DNA from: Macropodus opercularis
Taxonomy: Eukaryota; Chordata; Actinopteri; Anabantiformes; Osphronemidae
DNA length: 64,000 bases
Reading direction: 5' to 3'
NCBI GenBank assembly: GCA_030770545.1
Contig: CM061096.1
Coordinates: 9,033,501-9,097,500, forward strand
Shown here: piece by piece, positions 38,501 to 53,783 of the stretch
Layout of the letters: every line of letters starts with the position of its first letter
Numbering within the stretch: position 1 is the first letter of the stretch
Notes under the pieces: model-generated
What the model was told of the DNA's origin: nothing
The model's database searches: none
Seen by the model: only the letters and a program-made list of their open reading frames with translations
Program-made: the position numbers and the translations under genes

Positions 38501-41500
38501 ATTGCACGGTTTTGAAAACGTTATCATGGTGAGGAAGTGAGAGGACATGACTAGTTGTGTAATTTCTACATCACAAGACTACCTACTCTCAGATTTGTGT
38601 TTGTGTTCTGAGCCCTACAGTGGTAGAGAAGTGAAACCACAAACAGGGGTTGGTCTGTTAGTCAGCCACTGCAGTGGTCTGTCTGAATGGAGTCCCAAGC
38701 AAGATCCAGAATTGAAGATTAATAAACAATTACAGCCATCCCAAACTATAATCAATCAATCTTTAAACACAGTGACAACACTTCCATTCCAGTGGAAAAA
38801 AAGGGACCAGACACAAACAATGTGCATCTAAATCACAGGGTGTGAATCACAAGGTTTTAAAAAAAACTGAAAACAAACAAAATGACAATGTTCTAAGAGT
38901 AACACATATGCATGATAATATACAAGCAGCAGAATGAGGACTAATACAAAGAGAATTGAAAGCCTATGTAGCATTGGTGTTCTGATGAGAGGAAAACAAA
39001 AGAAATGGGAGAAATTAAAGTAAAATAAAAAACAATTCAATTGGGGGATAAAATAACATTTACCACTAAGTTTACCATCAGCACAACATGGGCAGGATCA
39101 AATCGCTGTAAAAAAGAAACACCAATTGGTTAAGCAGGAAGATTGAGGGACATAGAGAAGGGAGGGTGGGGTTGGGAGTGTGGTTGTGTGTTTAGAGGGG
39201 CTCCTGAGATCCATCCCCCCACCCCCCTCATCCCTTCACTCAGGGCTAGGTGCTTACAGGGATGTCTCCTCACCACTCTCTACCAACAACTGGTCCCTGT
39301 CCCCAATCCCCAAGCCTGGTGTCATCCTGCTCTCTTAAGTGGAATATGTCCCAAAGTTTAATGTACACAAAACATAGAGCATCGTGTATTTACCTTGGCA
39401 ATGAAGGGGAAAAAAAAACCTCATCAGATAAATAATTCTGGGGGAGCTGTACTGTGAGCGGGAACAGGAAAACGGCCCAGTAACATGGTACATCTACTGA
39501 CAGGTGAAGGAAGTGTACACTGACATAAGTAGTAAATCTAAGTAGCAACTGTGCATTTTTGGATTGTCTAATACAGTCTAACATTATATAACTTGTGGTT
39601 ATATCTGATGCCTATTGGGACAACTACCATTTTCCCCCTTTGAGCTTTTTTGCCTCATAGACACTTGTCAGCAATTCTCCATGACATTCTTTCATTTCCT
39701 TGCTAGACTACAGCCAGCAAGCTCATATTGGGATATTAAACCCCAGAACAAGTGAACACATGACGAACACAAAATGTACCTGAGAAAAGATCCAGAAAGG
39801 CTTTGAGCAGTGCTTAGAGCAGGTTCTGTATTTCTATTAAACATCAATTTATTTAACAAAATAAATTTAAAGTTTGAACTATTTAGATTTATGTTTAGTT
39901 TACCTCCAACACTGCTTAAAGCCCCAGGTGAGTGTGACAGTTTGAGGCAGGCAGGAGTGCACCTCTGGGACGAACATGCTGTGCAAAAAGGGCAAAGAAA
40001 CGGGGGAGGATGGAAGCGTGTAACCATGGGGACAGAGACATTCAGGGTATAGAAGGGTGGTGAGGTTTTCCCTGTAAGTTGACTCTATGGCCCGGTCAGT
40101 AACAGACGCACATCTCAGTCCCACATAATGACCACACACGTACACACAAGTTTCACAGGTCTGGAGGTAGAAACAGGCAAACAAGCAGAGGGAGGAAAAG
40201 TTGTCTACTCGGCAAGCCATTCAAAGTCTGAGCCGTGGTTACAGCCAATCAGATACCCAACAGCAGCCACGGAAACTCAAAGAGAAAAAAAAATCTAAAC
40301 CACGTGGAGATGATGATTCTAAGGGATGTGATGGAATCAAACTTTACTAAATCTACCTTGATTTCAAATGGATTGTTTGTTGTGTGTGCAAATCAGAGCG
40401 CTTAACTCTTGTAGCAGATTGAAATAAAGGTTTAGTGATTATGAAGCAAGAAGAAGGAAGCTGACAGAGGCCATTAGCCTATGGTACACTGTAAAAGGAG
40501 TGTTACATTGAGGTCAACTGCAGAGTGGGAGAAAGAAAACACACCCACACACACTCACACATACTAACATACAGAGGGGATCCAACAAACCTTACCTAAA
40601 AAAGGGGCAAAAAGGACAAAAGAAGAATAAGAACAAAGTCAATACAGTGAAAAACTTAAAAAAGGGGGCACAATGCTTCACTTCAAAATTCAAAAACCTC
40701 TTCTGCTATGGAGGACAGGAAATGAGAGGAAAATTACAATGATTACATCATTGATACAGGGATGCAATCACTTTGTTAACCTACTGCATAGTACCTTAGC
40801 AAATTTCAACAGAGACATAGGAGTATTAATTTCTACACAACAACTGGACACACTTTGCCGCAGTCTCATCTGCCCACAGAGCAGGAAGCTTACATAACCA
40901 CACATCAGTGGTGCCAGCGGCAAAAACAAGAGCACAGCAGCCCCTGCAACTTGTTCTCTCCTCCACACAAAGCACACATCCTTATCATATCACATAGACC
41001 TCCCATTCATCTGTTCAAGGGCAGATGGAAATAAGCAGAGATTGACACTGAATGTTATGCTCACAAACAGCTTCATCGCCTCCTCTGATCTCTACCCATG
41101 GTCAGACTAAGAATAAGTATCCGACAACACTGGTGAACTAAGGCCATATATGTACACGGACGAGAAGTGCTATGGCAGCAATGACACAGCTTAACAGCCA
41201 GCCATCAGATATGCGTCTCTGGACGCTTACCAATAAACACAACGAAACAGTGGCCCATGACTCAACGCACCGCAACTCATCAAGGCACAAAAATTAAAAA
41301 AAATATTTCAACCACACATGCACAGCATTTTAGAAATAAATGCTGCAAACACAGAAAACGCTACAATCAGTACAGACTACATGGAAAGGTTTTCGGGCAG
41401 CACTAAACAATGATGTACACAGCTGGGAAGGGCACAGCTGGGACAGTGCTTGTTGTTGCCATGGTGACTCATGAAACTACTGATCCAACATTCCTTTGTG

Positions 41501-44500
41501 TTTTTTTTCATGTTTTAATTCAGATTTTTGTTTAGATGTGGATTTTATTTCAGTTTCTGTTTTCCTAGATGCTTGGCAAAGATGTTTTTAATTATTTGCA
41601 CATTTTTACTATGAAGAGAACGTAATGAGTTTTCAACCAAACACAAAAATTATCAATGTCGTGGGCAGGGTATGTTTCTTAATGATACAGAGTTTGATTC
41701 ACATTAGACAATCCTATTACCAGAACCATAAACATGAAGACGGAAATGACTCTCAGTGATAATTTCCATGTAACTATGTCATCAACAGACCCAGCCAAGC
41801 AGGGCAAGTTTGAACATAGAAACCTCATTTATTACATTGTGAATTTAACTGACCCATTTACTGTGTTAGCTCTATAACTTAGGTGTACTACACACGCTGT
41901 TTTGCAGAACAAGCAATGGACTGTTTCTCATTACTGAGCATTGACGTCTCTGCTGAGTTCACAGGGAGAGTCATGCACTTGAACATGAGTTGCAACTGAG
42001 CAATAAAGAAAGACAGAAAAAAAGAGGATAAAGTCTGATGCAAAAATGTCATGGACAATGAAGCAGAAAAGGACATTCCAGATGTTATGTGGAAAAACAA
42101 GGTCATTGGCCTGTTAGTGATATCATTCATGAATAAAATGATACGTCATCCGTTAGAGAATACAGATAAGGATAACAATCAAAGACACAGTGAAGAGACT
42201 GATGGGTAGAGGAAAGCTGGTAAAAAGACAGGAAGGAGTTCAGAGGAAAGGAGACATGCCAGGCCCCCACTTCCTCAGAGTAATGAGCACAGTAGAGTTG
42301 AGCTGAGGTGCTGGCATTAGCCAAGACCAACCCCCACATAGATCTCTTTAGCCTGCTTGTGCATACAGCAGGCCACTAGGCTTTCAGTTGGATTGTTTAG
42401 TGTGAAGCTTTTTACATAATACAGAATTCACTCAATGAACAGAACATATACAACTAACCTCAATGTTTAGTAAAGGACAAGAAAAATATCAAGAGCAAAC
42501 ATGACGTTAACAATGTCGAAGATACACCTCATGACATCCAGTCCTCCTTTAAAACAACAGAGTGCATATTGTTTAAAGGTCCACTAAGACGATAAAACCT
42601 AATTCAGGGCATCTAGTTTGGATTTCACCCAGACACCTATACAACAGCTAGAGAGGAACAGACACGCCTTACTAAAGTATGAATGGTTTTAACACTATTT
42701 TATCTTTTGCAATGATTCTGAGGTAAAAAGTAAAACTATAGTCTATACTGACAGGAATGTGCAGATATTTGTGTTTGATTAGCCAACTCCTTTCCATAGG
42801 CCAGTAATTGCAATGTAACAAAGGTTGAGCCTGGTTACATTTGGCAAAAAGCCTCAGTCTTCATGCAGGTTTCCAGCTGATCTTAATAAATCCTCAGACG
42901 AGCACTGTGTCCCCAGTCTGTGACTACAAATGGAGCTGACCCATAACATTTCAGTTCAACTGCTTTACATTCCTACAATGTTACACAGTCTACCATGTGC
43001 TTTTCAGGCTCCCAGAAAACTGAAGCATGTAGCTCCACTAACAAAGATACAAGCTGTGGACAATTTACAACCATTTTTAAACAAGATTGGGAGACTGTTG
43101 GATGCTTAAGTGATTAAAGATGACAAAAGACAACTGTTACAGCCTCCATAACCGCTCGATTGGCAAAAACAACTGAATGTGAAGCCACCATAGCTAATTA
43201 TACAGTAATTTTGAAATGAATAAGGCCTTCATAATCTAAATCAATGTAAACTAAATACATCATATAATACGAATACTTAAATTTTCTCCAACCCCAGATT
43301 TGCCCAGTCCTTTATAAGACCGTTTTCTTTACTCTTCATGCTTGAAGAAACAGCAGGAGGAGATTGAAAGGAACAACTGGAACCTTTGTTAAACATAATA
43401 ATTCATTTACCCAGCAACATACGCAAAGTAGGAGGTGAGAGAAATTATGTGTGGAAAAAGAATATCTGCTAGTACAAGAAAACCTGGAAATCTAAGAGGG
43501 GACAAGAAGTATGACAGACGACAGTGGCCTAGTACCACCGGCAAACATTGACAACAAGTATACGTAAGAGTCAGTCCTTACCCTGCATGGTTTTGCCAAG
43601 GCCTTGTCCCGACTTCCAGCCATGTTTCTGAAGCAACCGGTGTCCAATGTTGTCCTAGTAGAGAAAAGAGAGGAGAAAAAAACCAAAAATATTCCAATAA
43701 TAAGAAGAGCTTTTCCCCGTGGGCATGACCCACAAAAACAAGCAAGCTAAAACAAAACACTCAGTCCACATGATTATCAGCACAACCACCACCACCATCA
43801 TCGGTACCGTCATTCACATCACCTACAGTGTGTAACATCAGTGTCTTCCAGCACAAGTATTGGTAAGGGTGTGGGGGAGGTGTAGCGGGAAATAGAGGGT
43901 GGGAGACTCAGGGGAGGGGTCAGTTTTCCACTAATGATGAATATATCAGGCTACCCTGTAAAGTTGTGTGAAGTGCGGTAGTAAAAGTGTAGCCTGTAAA
44001 GTAAAGAGTACTCTCCCCCTCAACAGGAGTACAGTTTATTAACCTTTTAAAGCAAAAGAATTGGGCATGAGCATTTCTATTTTTTAGAGGATAAAGATAA
44101 CACATCACGTGACATCCACTAACTGAGAATACTATGAGGAGGAGAAAGAAGAGGGCAATATATATGTACCACACGCATACATATATGAACCAGTACAGAG
44201 CAAGATCTTAGTACACAAAGAAAAGTGACACAGAACAAGTATGGAAATCTTGCATTAACAAAACAAAGACCAGAAACTCCAAGCTTGCTGTGATTCCGTA
44301 ACCATGACAGGGGGAGCACCATGAAACATATGCAGCTGTCACAAAGAAATATAGCAAGAGGAAGACAGAAGTGGAGCTAGTGGGCCTTGGATTACCATTA
44401 CAAGGCCCATGGTGGACAGGATATGCACGTTTAAGGGGATACTTGGGTGTGGAGGTGACGATACAAAGACAGTGTGCATATAGCCCCATTAGACATACTA

Positions 44501-47500
44501 GTAATAGCTGTTGTGCATGTTCTTGAACGACTTCAGCATCTTTGACCTGTTTGTTTTATTCTAAACCATTTATGTTTTTTTACTTGCAACCTTGTATTAC
44601 ACTTATCATCTGTATGCATAAAGTACAGATTAGGTGACCTTTACAAGCGTCACAGATTTTTTTTTCAACATGCTCACAGCACCTTTACAGGTTCACAGGG
44701 GACATATTTTTTTAGCTTTTAAGTTCAGGGTCTTTAACACAACCAAAAATTTGAACAGGACCGAGCAACATTAATCATCAAAGAGGCTAATATGCAAAAA
44801 CAGACACAACAGGAATTCCTAGGACACTGTGGGACTCAATGTGCATGTCTGAGATTATTATCACTAGTATGGGTTTAGCAAGAAAACAATTTTAAGTGAA
44901 ATGCAAGACCGTCCCACCACTACACACTACAGTACATCCTCAAGCACAAATAAACAGAAAACAATGAGATTTCTTAATAAGCAGTGTTGTGATTATAACT
45001 ATACCAAGCTTTTCTAACATCCAAGTGCTGCATTCTACCAAAGAAGATACAAACCAAACAAAGGATATTTATAATCACAAAGAGATTGACATCAACTTTC
45101 ACAAACAGGAGGTGAAGGGGCTGGAACAAAACAGAAAAATCCAGCATGCAGCTTTTTGTTAAAGAGTTTTAACAAAAAGGGTCGTCGGTGTTAGCATTGT
45201 GAATGGTACACATACAGAGAGGTGGGGTTGGGCTGGTGGTGGAGGGTGGGTTAACAAAACTCCAACTGTGTTAGTCTCAGGTGAATCAGGCACAGAGAGT
45301 AAGGTGATGGCTCAGGACAGCTCAAATAGTTCTGTTTGAGGAGGAGAACAGCACTAGGAGAAGAACAGAGCAGGCTGAGCCATGTTGAAGTGAAGTTTCT
45401 AGGGTGGTGAGGTGGTGAGCTGGGCTTGTATGGGTTAGTGCATGTGATGGGGAGTGGTAGTCACACAGCATACACTGCATCTCCGCACACTCGGTCTGAA
45501 TTGCATTTGTCTGCATCAATTTTTTAACTACGGTTCGTGTTGCAGAGCAAACTGATGCCATCTTAAGCCCCATTTAACATTTTGGAAAAGCAAAAGAATG
45601 ATGGTAGTTTTAAGGGAATTGTAACGATACCTCACATCATAACTAGAGGCTAAAATATTTGTTTTATGTTCACATCTGATTCCCAAGAGGGACTAAACTG
45701 TTTCACTTCCTGTTTCTGTTATGGTTTACTATTTTCGCTCTCTGAATGTTATTGCCCCTCAGAAAATTTCCATTGCGGAATGAGATAAGAGAGGAAACCG
45801 ACTGTCTTAGGATGCACTGAATTAGAAGCTGTATAAGTGGTAGTCTGCGTTTCCTCATGCTGGGTGGACATGAAATCCCTGTGTAGGGAAATACTGCAGA
45901 ATTTGCTGCAGTGAACCCCTCCCACCAACACTTCGCATGTTTCAGTCCCTTACTGCAGCATTATTGTGCAACAACGCTCTAAACCAAATGCATCTTTATA
46001 AATACTTGCTCAGTCTCTACACACTCCCAGTTAGTTAGCGGCACAGTCGCATTTAAACCTCTGTTTCAAAAGTTGTATCCTAATATAGCATAATAATAAT
46101 AAATATTTTTAGAATCGCTATTCAAATTTTAGAGATTTAAAAAACAAACAAGGCAAAAAGGTGATTGGATGTGGCACCAATTGCAACTGCTTATACTAAT
46201 GAAGAGATTAGTTCAAAAAGGGCTTAGCGACGGTCAGAGGGTGGAGATGCGGTGCAGACTGTGGGTTGAAGAACAGACGAGTGCACCAAAAGAATAGACA
46301 GACAGACGGATGAAAGCAACAACGGCGAGTCCAACAGCAGTGCAAGTGGAGTGAAAGCATTTCCATACGAACCTGGCTTTAAAATACTGGGCTGTCAAAA
46401 AAACAGTCACACGTGACACAACGTAAGAAACCGGCCAAACGCTTTCAACTGCAATTCTGCTAGCTTCTCTAGTTCTTAATAATGCAAATCTCTCTCTGCT
46501 TTTAAACAAATATAACACTGTATACAAACAGAAAAGGTAGGCATGTCAACAAATCCACCAACTAACTGTTAATACAGAGGAAAGAAAAAATTAAAAACGT
46601 TATCCAAACAAAAGAGATCTACAAGAGGGAGTGCTTTTCAAAGTTTGCATTGTGCCATCAATCAGCACAGTGCCTAGCAAAAGGTATGGGGTAAGGGAAG
46701 GGATATGCAGGGGACCCCACCTAGAAACCTCAGAGTAATTAGGAGTCTTGTTGTTTCAGCTTATGCAGCAGATTTTATATAGACGTGTATGTCACTATGT
46801 GCGTTCAAGCAACCACTGGGTTACATCATCAAAAAGCAAGTGATGTGAAACAGGCATGCAAATTCATGTAACATAACAAATCCAGTGTGTAATTTATTTT
46901 GGTTGACTGGTCCTAAACAGATCTGTGATTATATGATGGCAGACTCCTTAAGAAACTGTCTTGGAAAATGTGGGCCGCTGCAAATACTAATCATCCTTTA
47001 TTCCTTCTCTGAGGAAAGTCTTTTGGAAAGTGCTGGTGGCTCAGACTCTTGCTATGCTGTTCCTCAGAAAATCTTGCAGCTCCCTTGTGTTTGGTGGCTA
47101 CTGCTTTCCCGGTCAATCTCAGCTACTACAGGTGTGACCAGACTGTGATGATTATTTCTTGAGTGTATGCTGACGTTCAAAATGTTAATTAAATTAACTC
47201 TACCACACAATAAAGGCACTGTAAGTAATGAGGAAAGAAAAAAGCGCAGTCCACTTGATAGAATTCTTAAATAACTTAAAAACACATACTTACCTCTTAA
47301 CTCTGATGATTCAGTGAAGACACTGAAGGCCCACATTTGAGGGGTTCCCCAGCTTTGTTTTTATTAAAAAGAGACAAGAACCTCTCTTACTTAGTTTAAA
47401 TTGAGGTCGTCACTTGCTTTAGTTTATTTATTTATTTACTTATATCGGTTTACTATTGATCCATTGCTTACTTTAAAAACGTAATAAAATGAAACATATT

Positions 47501-50500
47501 GCACCCTGGTTTAAAACTGTGGTAAACAAAGAGCCTGCAGCGTTGGAAATAATGCGGCTTTAAATGTGTTTGATTTTACCTTCTCCCCATCTAACTAGTC
47601 ATAGGAAATTTGAAGGGGAGAAAAATCTATGAAACAATGTCTGGCTGCAATGAAAAGGCTGATACACTAAATGTCTCATTAGTTACATTCGACATTACCA
47701 TGCCTTACTGAACCTGAATATGTGTAAGAGAAAATTAGTAAGGACTGCCACCTGGGTATAAAGAAATCTAGAAACATTTTCAAGCCAATAAATTAGTGTG
47801 GCCTGTGTATGTGACATTTCCTATGTGTAATGTAGTTTCTTCAACTCTGAGGTTGCCCACTGCATATCGGTCTGGGACAAGGTTTGATAAGCAAAGGAGG
47901 GTAGGTTTGAGGGACTGAAAGGAGCAGGACACATGGAAGTAATGAGTCTGGGAGGGGTAACTGAAGTAGTGATTAGGACAGTGTGTTGAGAGGAAATAGT
48001 CCTCAATGCTACCAAGTTAACACATGCAATGCAAAAACAATGTTACAAAGAAAGAGCAAAGACAAAAGGGAAAAGACAGAAAGTTTAAAAAGATCCCAAT
48101 CAAGTACCACAGATCTCTAGCTGCCTATAGATCACACACAATAAATGGCAGGGGAGGGGCTCCAAGAAGCTAGGCCGAAGCATTCACCAGCAGCTCCAAG
48201 ACGTAACACTTGTGGAAAACTAGCAGAAATTCTAGCACCTCACAGATTTGCACTAATGAGGCAGTGACGGTCCTGCATACTTAACAACATGATCGCATGC
48301 ATTATGTTTGTGTGTACCCAGATCCTCTTCTATTAATAATCTTTTGCAGATATGAATCACTTGGCTGTGTTTACACCATTGCTTTTAAAAAATGAATAAA
48401 AACATTTTTTTTTATTAAAACATGCCTGGTATCACAGAAAGTCACCACTATAAACATATATACATAGATAGTATAGATAAATTATCAGTAACTGGTGGTT
48501 GCATTTATACTTTCCATGAATAAAATGTTTCCAATCTTGTTTTCTGGACATAAGTGTTCCAACACTAGGTACTAAACATTACTACTGGTGACTGGGTGAG
48601 GTAACGTCACCTTGAACGTGGGTGTTTTTCCACAGATGTGTAAAGAACTGCGTAATGCTGCAGCACAGCCCTCAGCACCCCTCCACAAATAATAGCGCAG
48701 GAGCAAAGAGCCACTCAAGTCAGGTAAGCAGGCCACCTCTCTCGATTTCAATTCTTCCTCTGCATCGCCCACAGAGTGGGAAGTGCATCACAGATAAAAC
48801 TACACTACACTAAAATTCTAGCTTTCAATTAACTATAGAACACTCAAAAACTATATTCTGGTAACAGAAAAAAATTATACAAATATTGTGATAGCAATAT
48901 TATCCTGGTCAGCCTTTATCCACTGCTCAAAGGCCACAAGCTTGGTAACTGTCATTCTTAGTCTACATGTAGGCATTGAAACTGCCTTTGCGAGTTTTGT
49001 ACACATTTGGTCTCATGTAATCATCAGCTGGGATGTCCTAAAAATATAATTGTTTTATCTTTTTCATTGCACATTTGAATACTAATACTTTATTTGTATT
49101 TGCAATTCAGATTTGCAAAACCGGCACATCAATTGTTTAAAAATGTAACATAAAAACTATGCATTATTTTTAAAAGTGTCTTCATTACTAATCATTAAAC
49201 ATAGCTCATTCAAAGAAAATGTGCACGTCCATCACTTGTCCAGTCTGAACTAGAAAAGAAACCCATTGACAATTAATTAACCCAATTAATTTACTCTTTA
49301 TGTGGTTGATAATAATACAACTGACTCAAAAAACACATCCATGATGCTGAGAGAGGTGACCCGGCACTGTGAAAGTAAGATGAGTTTGGACCTGCCCAAC
49401 ACAGTGCTTCAGAGACAGAAGGGGAAATGGACAGTGAGAAAGACAGAAAGGAGAGCGCTGCCTGCGCTATTATCTATGTGCCTCTTCAGCAAAAAATGCA
49501 GTCCCAGTTGCACAAGCACCATGCCAGCACAGAATGACAGAGGGTACTGTACACCGAATCACTGTGTAGTAGGGAGGGAGCAAGAGAGAGGCAGAGGTAA
49601 AAAGAGAGAGAAAAGATGTAGTGTGTGACAGTGGTGAAACAGAGAGAGAGTCAGAGAAGCGTTACAAGGACCCTAAAGATAGGAGTAAGAAAGCAGAGCG
49701 TGCAAATACAAACCGGGTCATTGCTGCTTAGCTAATAGGGGCCAATTCGCTGCAGGAGAGAAATGTCGAACACCCCAAGTTGTGTACAATAAGATAACTG
49801 TCCTATAGACAAAAACACTATACACTAACACAAGAATTCTAAAGCTACATATACACACGCTCACTCAACACAAATGTAGTCATTCACACAATCTAATGTG
49901 CTCTCTCTCGTTTGCAAGTAGAATAAGCACTGCCTCGTTTTAACAAAAGATTTAGATATGCAAGTGATAAATAACACTGTGTTTAACTCCAAGTTTGTGT
50001 TTTTCATTTGTCCTTGTTTAAGATGCGGGCAAGACTTGCTATAAATGACTAAATGATAGGCAGATCATTATTCTGTCATAGAAATATAATAAAATTGATG
50101 AGAACAAAAATTATTTTGATAACAAATAATGACAGTGCTTTATCCACTCAACACATTTCAGTCACCTCATCTTATAGTGTTAACAATGACTAATGGAAGA
50201 CTGATACAAAACAATCCAGGTTTAACTATAAGCTCTACATAAAAACAGGAAATTCTAGAATATATACAATCATTTTACTGTCACACAGGAAATGATGTAG
50301 GCAGAGGACACAGGAAGTGGGAAGAACTTTAAGGGTATTAATGGACATGAGACGTGATTCTACAAGTTAAGTGAGAAGTGTGTTCAAGAAAACACTGGAT
50401 GTATCTACATGGAAAGAATAAATCAAGTAAAAAGGTATGGTTCTTATTTCTCCCTGGACCAATCATCCACTCTCACAGCTGGTCCAATGGTGCAGGATGA

Positions 50501-53500
50501 CAGATGCAGCCTTACCGATTCAATAGGCTTGTCCAGCGACGCCTGCTCCAGCTCCAACTGGCCCTCTTCATACTGGTCAAAGTGATTTCCACCCTGAGTG
50601 ACATATATAAAAAGCTTATTGTGGACCAATATACAGAAAAGGTCATCCTTGATTTACACAGTGAAAATATAATCTACTATTGTTATTATTTATCACTATA
50701 AAACAATTTCTTAAATGCATTTACAATATCCTTGCAATTAAAAAAAGAGCAATATGGCAATGCTTTTCTTGACATGGTTGATTTCAGCATTTTTATTTCG
50801 AGCTATTTATTCTACATTTAGGTCCATGCCCTGGGTGAAACAGAGTGAGTAATGGTCTTGCTACCCCAACGGGAGCAAGGGATGATGGTTTCCTCTTGTT
50901 TGTAGGGATGAAGGTCATGTTTGTTTTTTGCCTCACCTTCACATGAGCATAAAGATTCCAAAAATAATCTGTAGTGTTAAATTATTTACCAGCTGCTGCC
51001 AGCTTCAAAGAAATAGGACATGTAGAGAACCAATCTAATATACCAAACTACATAACACACTGAAATGTATCTATATTTGAGGAACATTACAAGTATATTT
51101 AGCTTCTTTTTTTTTTTTTAGAGTTCACAGTAGTAAGATCACAGTAACAAAGCTAACTTGGGTTAGGCCATGCAACAAGGATTTACCCACTACATTCTCC
51201 AGGGAATCTAGTCTTGCAGAGATCAGCAAATTCTCAAATGAGCCCACAATAGAGATTTGATGCCACATTGGAAATCATTAATTTAAATGAAACTGGATCC
51301 TACATCAGCCCAAGTGAAGCCAGGGATTATGAGACAGAAAGATGCTTGGAATCAGCAGAGGTCTTATTCATGAGCAAATCAATATTGTCTGCCTTCCTGC
51401 TCAGATCACTTAATGTGCTAGTATGACAAGTCTCACTCTCCACAAAAACTTCTTATTTTATGTGCTGTTTGCTTCTTCGTCACCCTGACAATGAAGCACA
51501 AGATTGCCGTTCACCATTTCCACCTGAATGAGATACATTTGAACAGTAAATTTCTGCAATAACAAAGTAAGGGTTCTTTCAACTTGGCTGACTACTGAAG
51601 AGCTCTACAAGTCATCATTAATTCTCTACTGCGTTTTAGCAGCTAAAAACGGTTGCATGCTAAAGCTCCAACAAGATTTTAAATCACTAAAGCAGACAGA
51701 GCTGTTTGACTGGTTGTGCCGCAGATATTAGGTAGAGCATCTGTGGGTGTTTCCTGGTGCTGTGTTGCTTGGTAGCCAGGCTAGTCCATAGAGTCAGGGA
51801 GAAACTTTCTGAATACTGAGCATATGAATCCATTCACAGCAGATCTCACACACAGAGTTCCACTGTGCTGAGCTGCAGCCACCCTCAACAGCTCCATTCA
51901 GACCACACAGCAATTCACCTCTCTGTGACAAAACTGGAGAATACCGAGTTCCCACTAGACATCAACTCAGTGCAGTAAAGGAAAAGTACAATTTACACCC
52001 ATACTTGCATTGCATGATACCATTGCTACAGGAAATAGATGAGTATTTCCAAAACAAAGAAGCAACAGTGATTATAACTCTAGTGTAACTACATGTTACT
52101 GGGTTTATTGTCCCTGGAACACTTTTGTCATCCATTGCTATTATTTAGACACTTAGAATATCTTATAATAAATCACAGAACTAAATTTCACCAAATGTTA
52201 GGAACATGACCATAGAATATTAAAGAAAACACTTTCCTCTTGGTATTTAATTTACCTCTCCAAATGACCTCTTGAAGTCATCCTTCAAACTTTTTGTATG
52301 AGACTAGTTTTATGCTGCAAACTCACACCACGTTACAGTGACGTAATTAAGAAATAACACCTTCCATGCATTAACTTGTGACAGATAATATGTAAAGCAG
52401 AAGTACACACAAGGTTTAAGATCTCATTATAGGCAAAGGCCAGTGTAATATAAGCTCAGCATATCTAAACCATACATGAAAAAAAATTGGAATGACAAAC
52501 ATATACACAAATTTTCACTGGTATTACTAGATTCGGAAAAAAACAACAAAGGTGATTGCTAAGACAAAACATGTTCGGTGGCTAAAAGAGGTGGAACAAA
52601 CCAAGTACCAATTGTGAATATGCATTAAGTGTGTTCTGTAGTCTCTTGCTTTTCGCTGGGTGTGGTCCTAGATCATAGATAGGCAGGTGAAAGGCAAACA
52701 GCTAGACACACAGTTTAACTCTAAATGTAACACCTGGAATAATTCTATGTAATGGCATAATGATGTTAACAGTGCAGATATGTACGTCATCCAAACCGAT
52801 TTCAATTAGGTCTTTATAGTTGGTTTAGTATATAACTCTCTTTGTGCCATTACCACCACAATAGACTAAGAAAACACGCACAAGAGATATTGATTTTATC
52901 GTGTTACATTCATACACTTGACTCGATTAAGTTTGCATAGACGTTGGAATGAATTTCGCCCACAAACGAGGAGTGTGATCGCTTACATTGAACGCGCATT
53001 AAAAAGTGGACAACCAAGAGGAATAGCCTAAACTTGCGTCACAGAAACAAACACCAGCATGGTGAAGCAAACAAATCTGCAAAGCAAAAATGCATTCCCT
53101 GTATATGTAATTTGATTAGAAAGCGCAGCAAATGAGTGTCCAAGGGCATGTTGTTTTGTGCGCTTCATGCGTTATTAAACAGACATACGAGATGATTTCA
53201 TAATATCAACAGACTGTATAAGTCACCAGGCAGCTGGTTGTTGCTACAATAATTTGTGCGAACTAGCTGCAGTGGCTGTATTGTTGTTGTTAAATGAAAC
53301 AGCCGTTTCTAGCGCTGGTGCCGTAAGCAGCGAATGTGCGTACGAGTTAGCCATCTGCCAGCTAGTCTAGCTAGCTATCGTTGTTAGCACATACCGATAC
53401 CAGTCCACCCAAGGTCAATAACAAGCTAACTGGACATCAGCATGTATGGTGTTGTTGTGTGATGCGGCTGATTTACACAGACCAGTGTTTCTGTTTATAA

Positions 53501-53783
53501 TTCAGGGAGTTTTCAAACACAGCGAGCAGAACGTTAAGGAGGTTAAATGCAAAAGAGCCGCAGTGCACTAGCGTTAGCTTAGCTAGCTTTCAGTGCTAGC
53601 GAAAGACAACTAGACTGAAATGCTCCGTGTTGTTCGTAATGGTTCAGGAATCCTTGACCTTGAAATCGACATTTGGCTGCTAAAACCGCCCGACGCGTTG
53701 CAATTCGTGCAAACGTTGACTTGCTCGTCACGTTTTACCTGGAAATCACGCTCTTCGTTGAACCTAGAAAATCTGTCGGCCAT
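31753..53783 (-). CDS. gpatch8: G-patch domain-containing protein 8
   Basis: This is a nuclear protein whose G-patch normally activates DEAH-box RNA helicases and whose RS-rich region suggests a role in pre-mRNA processing. The exons on the minus strand are 53739-53783, 50516-50593, 43582-43654, 36705-36772, 36412-36498, 36115-36258, 35883-36013 and 31753-35596, totalling 4470 nt and 1489 aa (human 1502). It starts MADRFSRFNEERDFQ. The G-patch spans about 42-88 (HGWKSGQGLGK). A C2H2 finger uses Cys139, Cys142, His155 and His161 (FYCELCDKQY). Lys-rich tracts lie near 637-690, an Arg-Ser-rich region near 817-1040, poly-Ala near 1297-1310 and a His/Gly/Leu repeat near 1391-1408. The protein ends HPPNHGS. 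Exons 1-4 are separated by introns of 3145, 6861 and 6809 bp. The start ATG sits in AAAATGGCCG, a YY1-like motif. Confidence 0.97.
36773..43581 (-). other. gpatch8: gpatch8 intron 3
   Basis: This is a 6809-bp intron between the two halves of the G-patch coding sequence. It is AT-rich with only short chance open frames, CA-rich sequence near 40541-40565 and purine-rich patches. No nested gene, RNA gene or intact mobile element was recognised. Confidence 0.7.
43655..50515 (-). other. gpatch8: gpatch8 intron 2
   Basis: This 6861-bp AT-rich intron holds simple tracts such as taataataataa near 46090 and an A/G-rich stretch near 49570-49620. No exon-like sequence with family motifs was seen on either strand. 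Confidence 0.7.
50594..53738 (-). other. gpatch8: gpatch8 intron 1
   Basis: This 3145-bp intron lies between the 15-codon first coding exon and exon 2. CpG content rises towards its 5' end (53300-53738), as expected near a promoter. I see nothing else that can be named. Confidence 0.65.
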
